DNA from: Azospirillum sp. OGB3
GTDB lineage: Bacteria; Pseudomonadota; Alphaproteobacteria; Azospirillales; Azospirillaceae
Assembly (NCBI RefSeq): GCF_014192915.1
Contig: NZ_JACHYN010000016.1
Location: 103,309 to 167,308, forward strand
Reading direction: 5' to 3'
Length of the DNA stretch: 64,000 bases
Part shown: positions 32,298 to 41,767 of the stretch, piece by piece
Numbering within the stretch: the stretch's first letter is position 1
Layout of the letters: every line of letters starts with the position of its first letter
The notes under the pieces: generated by a model
The model's database searches: none
What the model was told of the DNA's origin: nothing
What the model saw: only the letters and a program-made list of their open reading frames with translations
Position numbers and translations under genes: made by a program

Positions 32298-34616
32298 TCA
32301 GATCACCGGTTCCGGCCTGACCGCCGGCGGTTCCCCGGAGTCCACCGTGGGCGGAGCCTCGGCGGGGAAGCGCAGGACGAAGCAGGTGCCCCCATTCCCC
32401 TGGCCGCCCTCCCGGCTGTCCACCCGGATGCTCCCGCGCAGCCGGGTGGTCACGATGTTGTAGACGATGTGCAGGCCGAGCCCGCTTCCCCCCTCGCCGC
32501 GCCGCGTCGTGAAGAAGGGGTCGAAGACGCGCCCCAGATGAGCGGCGGGAATGCCGCAGCCGTCGTCGGAGAAGCGCAGCTCGACTTCCTGAGGACCCGG
32601 GCGGGTCACGGCGACGGTCAGCGTGCCGGCCCGCCCGTCCGGATAGGCGTGGACCACCGCGTTCATGGTCAGGTTGGTCAGGACCTGGAACAGCGCACCG
32701 GGATAGCTGTCCACCCACAGGCCCGCCGGGCAGTCGACCACCACCCGGTGGGGAGTCTGCTTCAAGCGCGGGCGCAGGCTGGTCAGCACGTCGTCCAGAT
32801 AGGCGGCCAGATCGACGCGGCGCCGCTCCTCGCTGGTCTGGTCCACGGCGGTCTGCTTGAAGCTCTGGATCAGTTCGGCGGCACGGTTCAGGTTGCTCTC
32901 GATCAGCCGGCAGGCCTCCACGGCGGTGGTCAGATAGCCGGTGAAGTCGGCGCGGCGCAGCGTGTTGGCCTCGACCCCGCGGGCCACCTTGCGGGTCTGG
33001 TCGGCCAGATGGGTGATGCCGGTCAGGGCGATGCCCACCGGCGTGTTCACCTCGTGCGCCACCCCCGCCACCATTCCGCCGAGCGAAGCCATCTTCTCCG
33101 CCTGGATCAAGTGCGCCTGGGTATCGCGCAGGTCGGCCAGGGCGCCCTCGGCGCGCTGCTTGGCCGCCTCCGTCTCCTCCTCCGACCGCTTGCGGAGCGT
33201 GATGTCGTTGACGGCGATGAGGATGGCCGGTTCGTCCACGTCGTGGATCTCCACGGCGGAAATCATCGCCCAGAAGGGCCGGCCCCCGGCGGTGCGCATC
33301 TCCATCTCCAGATCGCTCGCCGCGCCCTGCTCGGCCACCAGACGGGACAGCCGGGCGGCGTCGGAGGGGTGAACGAAGAAGCGCGCGTTCCGCGTCAGCG
33401 CCAGCCGAGCCCCCTCGGTCCCGAACAGCGCTTCGGCCTGCGGGTTGGCGAACAGGACGGCATCGTCCGACCGCCGCGCGATCACGATGGGAAAGGGCGA
33501 GGCCGCCAGGATCGCGCGCATCCGCTCCTCCCCCGCCTTCAGCGCCTCGGCGTAGGCGTGGGTCTCCACCAGCGCCGTGCCGAACCGTTCCACGCTGGTG
33601 GAGATGGCCTGAAGCTCCGCGAACAGGGCGGGCGGCAGTCGGACGGTCCGGCGCTCCTTCTGCACCATGGCCAGCGCCTGCGAGGCGCGGCGGATCGGGC
33701 GGACGACATGGACGCGCAGCAGCACGTAGAGCAGCGTCTGCACCGCCGAGGCGACGCCCAGCCCGACCAGCACGATCCACAGGCCGCTGCGCGCCTGATC
33801 GGTCAGGGTGTCGGCGATGCGCCGCGTGTTGGTCGCGGCGGCGTCGGTCAGGCTGCCGCTGAGGTCGTTCAGCACGCCATGGGCGATTTCCGTCTCCAGC
33901 CCCATCAGCCCCGCTTCCGACAGGATGGTCCGGCGCAGGGTGAACAGGTCGCCCAGCCCGTCGAGGTCGCGCGCCGTGCGGGCCAGCGGCGCCCGCTCCC
34001 CGGGCTCCAGCGGGATCAGCGCGTTCACCACCGCGGCGGCGTGCTCATGGAAGCGGGCGACCTCGACGGCGAGTTGCTCCGTGTCCGTCGCGGTCAACCC
34101 CGCGGCCAGCGCCTCCAGCGCGCGGTGGTAGGGTTCCTGCACCGCCAGGGGGGCGCCCGAGCGCAGCAGGCTCAGGAACGCCTCGTCCCCCTTGCGCTGC
34201 AGGCCAACCGCCTGCGCCGCCAAAGCGTCGATGGCATCGGCCCGCTCCGCGGTGCGGCGCACCGCCTGGATCGCCGTCTCGAGCCGTTGCAGCAGTTCCG
34301 GGGCCGCAGCGTCCGCCGCGAAGCGCTGCGACACGCCCTCCACCTCGGCCAGGGCGCCGGCGCGCTCCTCCGGCGAGCGCGAGCGCAGGACGGCCTCGGC
34401 GAGTTGGCCCATGCGGGCGGCGAAGACGGCGTACTGGTGCTGGCGGGCGATCTGGGGAACGATGGCGCGGTCCGCCTCCTCGGCGAGATCGAGCACCCGG
34501 ACGAAGGCCCCGCCCACCCCAAAGGTCAGCCCGGCCATCAGAAACGCCGTGGCCAGCGCGGTGAGCATCGTCACCGTGTGCAGCCGAAGCCGCCGGCCCG
34601 CCTGTTTCTCCGTCAC
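32298..34616 (-). CDS. PAS-containing membrane sensor histidine kinase
   Basis: A 772-aa sensor kinase. The GTG at 34614-34616 is chosen as start because GGAGGGG lies six bases upstream; an ATG at 34703 would give 801 aa. One TM near the N-terminus (LTALATAFLMAGLTFGVGG) and one near residues 300-325 flank a ~250-residue all-helical periplasmic sensor. A HAMP-like linker and a PAS domain (MRAILAASPFPIVIARRSDD) follow. The kinase core has the H-box VAHEVNTPVGIAL, the N-box NLTMNAVVHAYPDG, then DDGCGIP and GLGLHIVYNIV. The HEVNTP box places it with kinases of the HEINTP class. No receiver or cognate response regulator is next to it. Confidence 0.88.
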   Translation of the reverse strand: MTEKQAGRRLRLHTVTMLTALATAFLMAGLTFGVGGAFVRVLDLAEEADRAIVPQIARQHQYAVFAARMGQLAEAVLRSRSPEERAGALAEVEGVSQRFAADAAAPELLQRLETAIQAVRRTAERADAIDALAAQAVGLQRKGDEAFLSLLRSGAPLAVQEPYHRALEALAAGLTATDTEQLAVEVARFHEHAAAVVNALIPLEPGERAPLARTARDLDGLGDLFTLRRTILSEAGLMGLETEIAHGVLNDLSGSLTDAAATNTRRIADTLTDQARSGLWIVLVGLGVASAVQTLLYVLLRVHVVRPIRRASQALAMVQKERRTVRLPPALFAELQAISTSVERFGTALVETHAYAEALKAGEERMRAILAASPFPIVIARRSDDAVLFANPQAEALFGTEGARLALTRNARFFVHPSDAARLSRLVAEQGAASDLEMEMRTAGGRPFWAMISAVEIHDVDEPAILIAVNDITLRKRSEEETEAAKQRAEGALADLRDTQAHLIQAEKMASLGGMVAGVAHEVNTPVGIALTGITHLADQTRKVARGVEANTLRRADFTGYLTTAVEACRLIESNLNRAAELIQSFKQTAVDQTSEERRRVDLAAYLDDVLTSLRPRLKQTPHRVVVDCPAGLWVDSYPGALFQVLTNLTMNAVVHAYPDGRAGTLTVAVTRPGPQEVELRFSDDGCGIPAAHLGRVFDPFFTTRRGEGGSGLGLHIVYNIVTTRLRGSIRVDSREGGQGNGGTCFVLRFPAEAPPTVDSGEPPAVRPEPVI

Positions 34617-34741
34617 CCGTTGCCCCTCCGCCGTTGCGGCGGCCCGATCGCCAGGCCCGATCGTTAGGATAGCCGCTTCCGCGCGCCAGGGAAATGGTGG
34701 CACAACGAACAGTTAGGGAGGCGTGGCGGCCAGGGGATCGG

Positions 34742-35455
34742 CTACAGCGTGGCGGCGTCCTCCAGGCTGGCGGTTCCGGCGGCGGTGGCGGCCAGGGTGT
34801 GGAACAGCGCCTGCTGGCGCGGGTCGGCGACCAGATATTCGGGATGCCACTGCACCCCGATCAGGAAGGGATGATGGACCGCCTCGATCCCCTGGACGAT
34901 CCCCACCGTCTCGCGCGCCACCACGCGCAGGCCGTCGCCCAGCCGGTCCACCGCCTGATGATGCAGCGCGTTCACCCGGCATTCGGCGATGCCCAGGATG
35001 CGGTAGAGGTGGCTGCGCGGGTCGATGCGGATGCGCTTGCGCGGAAGGACGGTGCGCAGGCGCGGCGCCTCCTCGTAGACCTCGTGGATGTCGGTGATCA
35101 GCGAACCGCCGCGGTGCACGTTGATCATCTGCGAGCCGCGGCAGATGCCCAGCACGGGAAGCCGACGCGCCGACGCGCCGTCCAGCGCGCGCAGCTCCAG
35201 CCGGTCGCGCTCCGGATCGATGCGCATCTTCGGGCGGGCGGCCTCGCCGTAGAGGGCGGCGTCGATATCGTCGCCCCCGCCGACCACCAGCCCGTCCAGC
35301 CGCTCGATGGGGAAAGGATCGCGCGCGGTGATGCGCACCGCCCGCGCCCCGGCGCGGCGCAGGGCCAAGCGGTTCGCCCACCAGGCGATGCGGCTGCCGT
35401 GCACCGACGCGGTGACTCCGATCAGGGGGCGTCCCCGTGCGATGAAGGCGGCCAT
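34742..35455 (-). CDS. Class I glutamine amidotransferase-like peptidase C26 (PuuD-type)
   Basis: A 237-aa protein of the gamma-glutamyl-GABA hydrolase (peptidase C26) family. The catalytic nucleophile is Cys105 in LGICRGSQMINV, and His204 and Glu206 in VQWHPEYL complete the triad. GLVVGGGDDIDAALYGE and NALHHQAVDRLG are other conserved parts. It starts with the ATG at 35453-35455 (MAAFIARGRPLIGVTAS), 10 bases after the amidoligase gene. The pairing with an amidoligase suggests it removes or transfers the glutamyl group of the product, rather than serving putrescine breakdown as PuuD does; no puu genes are nearby. Confidence 0.88.
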   Translation of the reverse strand: MAAFIARGRPLIGVTASVHGSRIAWWANRLALRRAGARAVRITARDPFPIERLDGLVVGGGDDIDAALYGEAARPKMRIDPERDRLELRALDGASARRLPVLGICRGSQMINVHRGGSLITDIHEVYEEAPRLRTVLPRKRIRIDPRSHLYRILGIAECRVNALHHQAVDRLGDGLRVVARETVGIVQGIEAVHHPFLIGVQWHPEYLVADPRQQALFHTLAATAAGTASLEDAATL

Positions 35456-35465
35456 GTCGCCCCCG

Positions 35466-36476
35466 TCAGCCGGCGAGCCGCCGGCCCGCCTCGGCGGCCC
35501 AGCCGTCCAGCGCCTTGCGCGCGGCGAAGGCGCGGAAGTCCACCGCCAGCGCGTCCAGCCGGTTGCGGTCCGCCGCCAGTTCCTCCACCGCCACCCAGCG
35601 GTTCCAGTCCTGGGCCAGGCACCAGTCCGGATCGCCCAGCCGGGCGTTCGGCAGACGGTAGTGGAAGGTCGGACGGGGCCGCACATGCGGATCGGCCAGC
35701 TTGGCCGCCATCGTCTCCGGGGCGAGATGGGCGAACAGCGGGAAGAGGTCCAACTCGCGGTTGCGGGTCGGGTTGGCCTCCAGATAGTCGCCGATCAGCC
35801 CGTCGAGGTCCGGGCGGTAGGCGGGATCGACGACCTTCACCGCGTAATCGACCGGAAAGGCGGCGATGAAGCCGGTCAGGCGCCGGGTCGGGTCCACGCG
35901 GATCTCGCGGCGCAGCCAGGGGGCCAGCAGCAGGAAGGACTTCAGGTGGTCCAGCACATAATCGCCGTCCGTGCGCGCCACCTGCGGATTCAGGTGCAGG
36001 CCGAAGGCGAACAGCGGGCTGGCGTCGGTGCCGGCGGCCCCCTGGGCGCTCAAGGCGGCGAACAGGGGCTCCAGCTCGGTCAGCCGGTCGATGGGAATGG
36101 GCGGGGCGGCGATCTCGAAGGGCATGACGAGGCTGCCGACGTTGCCCCACCAGGGCCGCAGCGCCTCCACCACGCCGTCCACCGCCTTGCCGACCGCTTT
36201 GCCGACCGCCTTGCCCAGAGCCCCCGGCTCACCGGGTCCGGCCTTGCCGGGATGGGCGGAGCGCATGTCCAGCTCCACCGAGAAATCGCCCAGCCGCGTG
36301 CCGGTCACCCGGCAGCGGTGCGGATCCTCCGGCTCCAGAGAGCCGCCGTAAAGGCTGCGCACCACCGCCGCCGCCGATGGGGCGTCGAGGTTGGCGAACT
36401 CGACCTCCACGCCGACCGTGCGCGGGGCGCCGTCCGTCGTGGTGGGATGGGGGGGCGTGCGGAATGCGGTGTTCAT
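35466..36476 (-). CDS. Amidoligase family protein
   Basis: A 336-aa protein of the amidoligase (COOH-NH2 ligase) family, which has the glutamine-synthetase-like catalytic fold and is expected to join an amine to a carboxylate using ATP. The N-terminus has the family start TVGVEVEFANLDAPSAA. The acidic strand DFSVELDMR, the FAFGLHLNPQVA motif and LTGFIAAFPVDYAV follow, in the usual order. A short in-frame repeat GKAVGKAVGKAVDG (about residues 89-102) lies in a loop. It overlaps no neighbour and is followed by the C26 gene after 10 bases. The start is the ATG at 36474-36476. The substrate is unknown. Confidence 0.82.
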   Translation of the reverse strand: MNTAFRTPPHPTTTDGAPRTVGVEVEFANLDAPSAAAVVRSLYGGSLEPEDPHRCRVTGTRLGDFSVELDMRSAHPGKAGPGEPGALGKAVGKAVGKAVDGVVEALRPWWGNVGSLVMPFEIAAPPIPIDRLTELEPLFAALSAQGAAGTDASPLFAFGLHLNPQVARTDGDYVLDHLKSFLLLAPWLRREIRVDPTRRLTGFIAAFPVDYAVKVVDPAYRPDLDGLIGDYLEANPTRNRELDLFPLFAHLAPETMAAKLADPHVRPRPTFHYRLPNARLGDPDWCLAQDWNRWVAVEELAADRNRLDALAVDFRAFAARKALDGWAAEAGRRLAG

Positions 36477-36548
36477 GGCGCCCGTTCAACACGATGCGCG
36501 GCTCGGCGGTTCCACCACCAAATTCGCTGGGATGATCCGCCGGCTTCC

Positions 36549-38312
36549 TCAGCCGGGCCCGTCCCCCGTCGCCGCCCGCGGCAGATAGAGCGTGACGGTG
36601 GTGCCGGCCCCGACGGTGCTGGTCACCGTGACCGTCCCGCCCGATTGCCGGGCGAAGCCGAAGACCTGGCTGAGCCCCAGCCCGGTTCCCTTGCCATCCG
36701 GCTTGGTGGTGAAGAAGGGTTCGAAGATCTGGCGCAGTTGCTCCGGCGGGATGCCGGTTCCGGTGTCGCGGACCGCCAGCGCCACGAAGTCGCCCGTCAG
36801 CCCGGTGTCGTCGCCACGCCGCCCCGGCAGGGCGCGGTTCTCCGCCATGACGGTCAGCGTGCCGCCGTCCGGCATGGCGTCGCGGGCGTTCACCGCCAGA
36901 TTGAGCAGCGCCACATCCATGGCGTCCGGATCGGCGATGATGGGCCAGAGATCGTCCGGAACGATCAAGGCGGTGTCCACCGCGCTGCCGGCGGAACGCG
37001 CCAGCAGAGCCTCCAGTGTCGCCTTGCGGATCTGAAGGCGGAAGGGCACCGGTTCGTAGACGCTGCGGCGGCCGAAAGCGGCCATCTGCCGCATCAGCGC
37101 CTGCCCGCGCGCCACCGCCCCCTCGATCTCGAGCAGCACGCGGGCGATGCGCTCCGGGTCGTTGGGACGGCTCCGGATGGCGGCGATGCCGCTCATCACG
37201 ACGGTCAGCAGGTTGGCGATGTCATGGGCGACGCCGCCGGTCATGCGGCCCAGGGCCTCCAGCCGCAGGCTTTCCTCCCGCGCCGCCTCCTGACGGCGGC
37301 GCAGCCGCAATTCGCGAACGAGGAGCCACAGGAAGGCGCCGGCCATCGTCACGCTGACCAGCCCTCCGACCCCGGCCAGCCACAGGGCGTTGGAGACCGG
37401 CGCCCGATAGGCGTCCTGCGGGATGGCGAAATGGACCGACCACCCGTAATCGGGCAATGTGCGGAAGGCGACCACCGTCGGCGTGCCCTCCAGGCTCATA
37501 CCATCATAGACGCCGCTGCCGGCGGTGCGGCGGGCGCGGAGCGCGTTTTCACTGGCGTGACGCCCGATCAGGTCCGGTTCGCCGCCGGCCCGCGCCACCA
37601 GACGTCCTTCGGCGTCGATGACCGCGGCGATCCAGCCCGGCGGCAGGCTGTTGCCGAACAGCAGGCTCTGGAATCCTTCGGGCATCACCACCGCCGACAG
37701 GACGGCGACCGGTGCGCCGTTGCGCGTCACCGGAACGCGGATGGGAAAGGCATAAGCGCCGCGCGGACCGCGCAGGATCGTGCCGACCACCGGCTTGCCC
37801 GTCTCCACCACGCGCCGGTGGCTGTCCATGTCCAGCACCCTGCCCCTGACCCCCCCGACCAGGAGAGGGGCGTCGAGCAGCCGGTTCCCCTCGACGTCGC
37901 TGAGGACGATCGTCGTCCACAGGGGCAGAGCGCCCTGCACCCGCTCGGCGTATTCGAAGAAGGCCACGGCGTCGACCTCCCGGTCCGCGGCCAGGCCGTC
38001 CAGCAGGGGCGACGCCGCCACCGCCTTCAGCGCGTCCATCTGCGCGGACAGTTCACGGTCCACCAGGGCCGACAGACGGTCCACCCGCGCAATGGCGTTG
38101 GCCTCCATCGCGCTTTGCTGCTCGCGCAGCCAGGCGCCGCCGAGAACCGCCGACAGGACAACCAGCGGCAGCAGTGCGGCCAGCACCAGCAAAACCAACG
38201 GACGATGATGGGACTTCAGCGGCAAGCGGGTCTTCCGGAGCGGCGGGGCCTGCACTGTAGCACGGCCGTCCGCCGCTGGAAGCGGATGATCCGGTTCCGG
38301 GACGCCGAGCAT
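36549..38312 (-). CDS. Membrane sensor histidine kinase with periplasmic Cache-like domain
   Basis: A 587-aa kinase. TM1 (VLLVLAALLPLVVLSAVLGG) and TM2 (about residue 300, LAGVGGLVSVTMAGAFLWLLV) flank a ~240-residue periplasmic region resembling double Cache (VDRLSALVDRELSAQMDAL, then LPDYGWSVHFAIPQDAYR). The kinase core has H-box GGVAHDIANLLTVV; most relatives read HDFNNLL, so two positions after the His differ. The N-box LAVNARDAMPDGG, DTGTGIP and FFTTKPDGKGTGLGLS are intact. There is no receiver domain. The start at the ATG 38310-38312 has only a weak ribosome site. It diverges from the hybrid kinase at 38777. Confidence 0.86.
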   Translation of the reverse strand: MLGVPEPDHPLPAADGRATVQAPPLRKTRLPLKSHHRPLVLLVLAALLPLVVLSAVLGGAWLREQQSAMEANAIARVDRLSALVDRELSAQMDALKAVAASPLLDGLAADREVDAVAFFEYAERVQGALPLWTTIVLSDVEGNRLLDAPLLVGGVRGRVLDMDSHRRVVETGKPVVGTILRGPRGAYAFPIRVPVTRNGAPVAVLSAVVMPEGFQSLLFGNSLPPGWIAAVIDAEGRLVARAGGEPDLIGRHASENALRARRTAGSGVYDGMSLEGTPTVVAFRTLPDYGWSVHFAIPQDAYRAPVSNALWLAGVGGLVSVTMAGAFLWLLVRELRLRRRQEAAREESLRLEALGRMTGGVAHDIANLLTVVMSGIAAIRSRPNDPERIARVLLEIEGAVARGQALMRQMAAFGRRSVYEPVPFRLQIRKATLEALLARSAGSAVDTALIVPDDLWPIIADPDAMDVALLNLAVNARDAMPDGGTLTVMAENRALPGRRGDDTGLTGDFVALAVRDTGTGIPPEQLRQIFEPFFTTKPDGKGTGLGLSQVFGFARQSGGTVTVTSTVGAGTTVTLYLPRAATGDGPG

Positions 38313-38776
38313 CCCCCAACAGCCAAGGGTTGTTGGGATGACACCGATCCATTCAGGGCGGATGGTCTTCACAGGGTTGCGCGGACACAATCTCCGGACG
38401 CCACACGGGCTCTGGACGCCACACGGGAGTCGCCACGGGAACGGGTCCGATCCGCCACGGCGCACCGGGTTGCCCTGCCCTGACGGCCGCCAATGCTTGA
38501 CCGTGGAGCACCGGTTCATCGATAGGGCAGGTGATTACCCCCTTCGATACGGAGAACTCAAAAATTTTAGGAGAAATTCAAAAGTAAATCATCCACAGCA
38601 CCGCCCCGCCTACCCCTTTATTTCCAGGGAAATCCTGCAGGTTGCCGATTTGAAAGAAAATAAACTCGGTCCATTAACTGCGATTTAACCATGCAAAGGT
38701 TATTCGGGACACAGGCGAAACGATAGCGGCCTTTTGGTTCCGGCTGCTTTCCCGCCCGATGGGAGCCTGTGACACG
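38313..38776. other. AT-rich divergent promoter region between two sensor kinases
   Basis: A 464-base gap with no supported gene. Bases 38520-38710 are strikingly AT-rich for this genome. A TTGAAA (38650 region) with a weakly matching -10 17 bases later on the plus strand could drive the hybrid kinase. No perfect inverted repeat was found. Confidence 0.4.
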
Positions 38777-41743
38777 ATGACCTTGCTGGCCCGCCTTTTC
38801 CTGCTGGTGCTTCTGGCCGTCCTGCCGGCCCTGGGCATCCAGGCCTACAGCGTCTTCCAGTTCCGTGCGGAACGCGCCGAGGAAGTCGCGACCCAGGCCG
38901 AGCGGCTGCTGCATCTGGTCGAAGGGGAGCAGGCGCGGATCGTCGACGGCGCGCGGCTGATGGTCACGTCCATCGCGGAATCGGCGGCCCTGCGCTCCGG
39001 CGACTACACCCAGTGCCAGGCCCATCTGATCCGGCTCGCCCAACGCGCCCCCGAATACCGCAACCTGACCGTCCTCGACCGCGACGGCGCCGTCCTGTGC
39101 AGCGCCACGCCCGACCACGCCGCCGCCAGCCTTCCCAGTGCCCAGCGTCCCTATGTCCGCCGCGCGTTGGAAGAGGGCCGCTTCGTCGTCGGCGAATGGA
39201 CGACCCCCGGCCCGGCGGCGGAGCCCGGCACCGCCATGCTGCCCTTCGCGGTTCCCTTCCGCGACGAGGCCGGCGCGGTCGCCGGGGTGGTGACGCTCGG
39301 CCTCGACCTGCCCTGGCTGGCCACCAACTTCGCCGCGCGCCCCCTCCCCGAGAACGCCAGCCTGCTGGTGACCGACCGCAACGGCACCATCCTGGTCAAG
39401 CTGCCCAACGGCATCGCCCAGCGCGGCGAGCGCGTGCCGCAGCCCTACCTGAACCTGCTGAACGAGAACCGCGGCGGCGTCACCACCCTGCCGGGGATGG
39501 ACGGGGTGGCGCGCGTGCTGGCCTATTCGCCGTCCCGCCAGGGCACGCGCGACCTCTTCATCAGCGTCGGGCTCGACCACACCGCCGTGGCTGGCACCAT
39601 CGACCGCGCCACCCGCCAGGGCCTGCTGATGACGCTGACCGGTCTTCTGGTCGCCATCCTGGCCGCCTGGATCGGCGGCACCCTGTTCATCCGCCGCCCG
39701 GTCGAGGCGCTGATCCGCGCCACCCAGGGGTGGAGCGCCGGCAACTCCAGCGCGCGAGCCGGTCTGGTGGACCGCAAGTCGGAGATCGGCCAGCTCGGCC
39801 GCGCCTTCGACGCCATGGCCGAGACTCTGGAGGCCCGCGAGCGCGCGCTGCGCGGCTCGGAGGAGCATCTGCGCGCCGTGCTGGACGCCCTGCCCACCTT
39901 CGTCGGCGTGCTGAGCCCGGACGGCGACGTGCTCCAGGTCAACCAGACCGCCGTCCAGGCGTCCGGCCTGCCGGTCGAGCAGATCGTCGGCCATCCCTTC
40001 CACGAGGCCTGCCGGCGCGCCTTCGCCGGGGCCGCGGGCGACCGTCTGCGCACGGCGGTGGAGCGCGCCGCCCACGGCGACTCCGCGCGCTTCGACGCGC
40101 CGGTGCGCATCGCCGGGGACCGCGCGGCGATCATGGAGATGCGGGTCACCCCGATGCGCGGCCCCGACGGGCGGATCACCCACCTGATCGTCTCGGGCAT
40201 CGACATCACCGAGCGCAAGTCCACCGAGGAGGCGTTGCGCGTCGCCAACGAGCGCTTCCGCACGGCGCTGCGCAACTCCGGCGTCGTGGTCTTCAACCAG
40301 GATTGCGCCCTGCGCTACACCTGGATGCACAACCCGGCGCTCGGCTTCACGGCGGAGCGCGTCGTCGGCAAGACCGATGCCGAGGTGTTCGAGGACGCCG
40401 CCGACGCCGCGACCCTGACCGCCATCAAGCGCCGCGCGCTGGAGACCGGCGAGGGCGTGCGCGAGGAGGTCCGCATCCGCCAGGCCGGGCAGGACCATTT
40501 CTACGACATGACCATCGACCCGCTGCGCGGGCCGGACGGCGCGCTGGCCGGCATCACCTGCGCCGCCGTGGACGTGACCGGCCGCAAGCAGGCCGAGGCC
40601 GACCTGCGCCGCGCGCGGGAGGAGGCGGAGCACGCCGCCGCCGGCAAGTCCAAGTTCCTGGCCGTCGCCAGCCACGACCTGCGCCAGCCCGTGCAGTCGC
40701 TCTACCTCTTCGCCGCAGCGCTGGGCGACCGCCTGCAAGGGCACCCCAGCCTGCCGCTGCTCGACAACATGCGTCAGGCGCTGGACACGCTGAAGGGCCT
40801 GCTGGACGGACTGCTCGACATGTCGCGGTTGGAATCCGGCAAGATCGCCGCCAACCCGGCGGAGGTCCGGCTGGGCCAGGTGCTCGGCCGGCTGGTCGCC
40901 GAATACGCGCCGCGCGCCGCCCAGAAAGGGCTGGAGCTGCGCGCCGTCCCGACGCGGGCCTGGGTGCGCACCGACCCGTCGCATCTGGAGCGCATCCTGC
41001 GCAACCTGATCGAGAACGCGCTGCGCTACACCCGCCAGGGCCGCATCCTGATCGGCTGCCGCCGCAGCGGCCCCGACCGGCTGCGCGTCGAGGTGTGGGA
41101 CAGCGGCGTCGGCATCCCCGCCGACCGGCTGGAGGACATCTTCGAGGAGTTCACCCAGATCCAGGGCAGCGGCGACCGCGGCCTGGGCCTCGGCCTCGCC
41201 ATCGTCAAGCGGCTGTCGAAGCTGCTCGACCACCGCGTCCGCGTGCGCTCGAAGGAGGGCATCGGCTCCGTCTTCTCGGTGGAGATGCCGCGGGTCGTCG
41301 TGGAGAGGCCCCGCGCCGCCGTGCCTCCGCCCGCCATGGACCTGTTCCGGCAGGCCGCCAACGACTGCGCGACCAAGGGCATGGTGCTGGTCATCGACGA
41401 CGAGGCGATCATCCTGCTCGGCCTGAAGGCGATGCTGGAGGGCTGGGGCTACAGCGTGCTGACCGCCCGCTCGGGCGACCAGGCGCTGGAACGGCTGCGC
41501 GCCGACGGACGCCGCCCGCAGATCGTGCTGGCCGACTATCAACTCCAGCAGGGGCGGACCGGACCGGAGGCTCTGGCCGCGGTGCAGGGTCTGGTCGGCA
41601 AGGACGTGCCGGGCATCATCCTGACCGGCGACACCGCCCCGGAACGGCTGGACGAGGCCCGCCGCAACGGCTTCAGCATCCTGCACAAGCCGGTCTTCCC
41701 CAACGACCTGCGCAAGATGATGGCGAACGCCGGGGCGGCGTAA
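38777..41743 (+). CDS. Hybrid sensor histidine kinase/response regulator (Cache-HAMP-PAS-PAS-HK-REC)
   Basis: A 988-aa kinase. TM1 (LLARLFLLVLLAVLPALGI) and TM2 (about residues 285-305) flank a periplasmic Cache-like sensor (VTSIAESAALRSGDYTQCQAHL, then LLVTDRNGTILVKLPNG). A HAMP (EALIRATQGWSAG) and two PAS domains (VLDALPTFVGVLSPDGDV and FRTALRNSGVVVFNQDCAL) follow. The kinase has VASHDLRQPVQSLYLF (H-box), NLIENALRYTRQG, DSGVGIP and GLGLGLAIVKRL. The C-terminal receiver has VLVIDDEAIILLGLKA and LADYQLQQGRTG with the phospho-acceptor Asp. The start is taken at 38777 (MTLLARLF) over 38759. The HDLRQP box is typical of hybrid kinases with this receiver. Confidence 0.9.
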   Translation: MTLLARLFLLVLLAVLPALGIQAYSVFQFRAERAEEVATQAERLLHLVEGEQARIVDGARLMVTSIAESAALRSGDYTQCQAHLIRLAQRAPEYRNLTVLDRDGAVLCSATPDHAAASLPSAQRPYVRRALEEGRFVVGEWTTPGPAAEPGTAMLPFAVPFRDEAGAVAGVVTLGLDLPWLATNFAARPLPENASLLVTDRNGTILVKLPNGIAQRGERVPQPYLNLLNENRGGVTTLPGMDGVARVLAYSPSRQGTRDLFISVGLDHTAVAGTIDRATRQGLLMTLTGLLVAILAAWIGGTLFIRRPVEALIRATQGWSAGNSSARAGLVDRKSEIGQLGRAFDAMAETLEARERALRGSEEHLRAVLDALPTFVGVLSPDGDVLQVNQTAVQASGLPVEQIVGHPFHEACRRAFAGAAGDRLRTAVERAAHGDSARFDAPVRIAGDRAAIMEMRVTPMRGPDGRITHLIVSGIDITERKSTEEALRVANERFRTALRNSGVVVFNQDCALRYTWMHNPALGFTAERVVGKTDAEVFEDAADAATLTAIKRRALETGEGVREEVRIRQAGQDHFYDMTIDPLRGPDGALAGITCAAVDVTGRKQAEADLRRAREEAEHAAAGKSKFLAVASHDLRQPVQSLYLFAAALGDRLQGHPSLPLLDNMRQALDTLKGLLDGLLDMSRLESGKIAANPAEVRLGQVLGRLVAEYAPRAAQKGLELRAVPTRAWVRTDPSHLERILRNLIENALRYTRQGRILIGCRRSGPDRLRVEVWDSGVGIPADRLEDIFEEFTQIQGSGDRGLGLGLAIVKRLSKLLDHRVRVRSKEGIGSVFSVEMPRVVVERPRAAVPPPAMDLFRQAANDCATKGMVLVIDDEAIILLGLKAMLEGWGYSVLTARSGDQALERLRADGRRPQIVLADYQLQQGRTGPEALAAVQGLVGKDVPGIILTGDTAPERLDEARRNGFSILHKPVFPNDLRKMMANAGAA

Positions 41744-41767
41744 ACGGCGGAAGCGCGTGCGGCGGCG

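Noticed and set aside
34742..35455. Putrescine degradation enzyme PuuD
   Set aside because: The fold fits, but none of the other puu genes is nearby and the adjacent amidoligase points to a different role, so no gene symbol was given.
38618..41686. A 1022-codon open frame on the minus strand opposite the hybrid kinase
   Set aside because: Its translation is Ala/Gly/Arg/Gln/His-rich low complexity without motifs, and the plus strand carries an intact multi-domain kinase. Such antisense frames are expected at this GC content.
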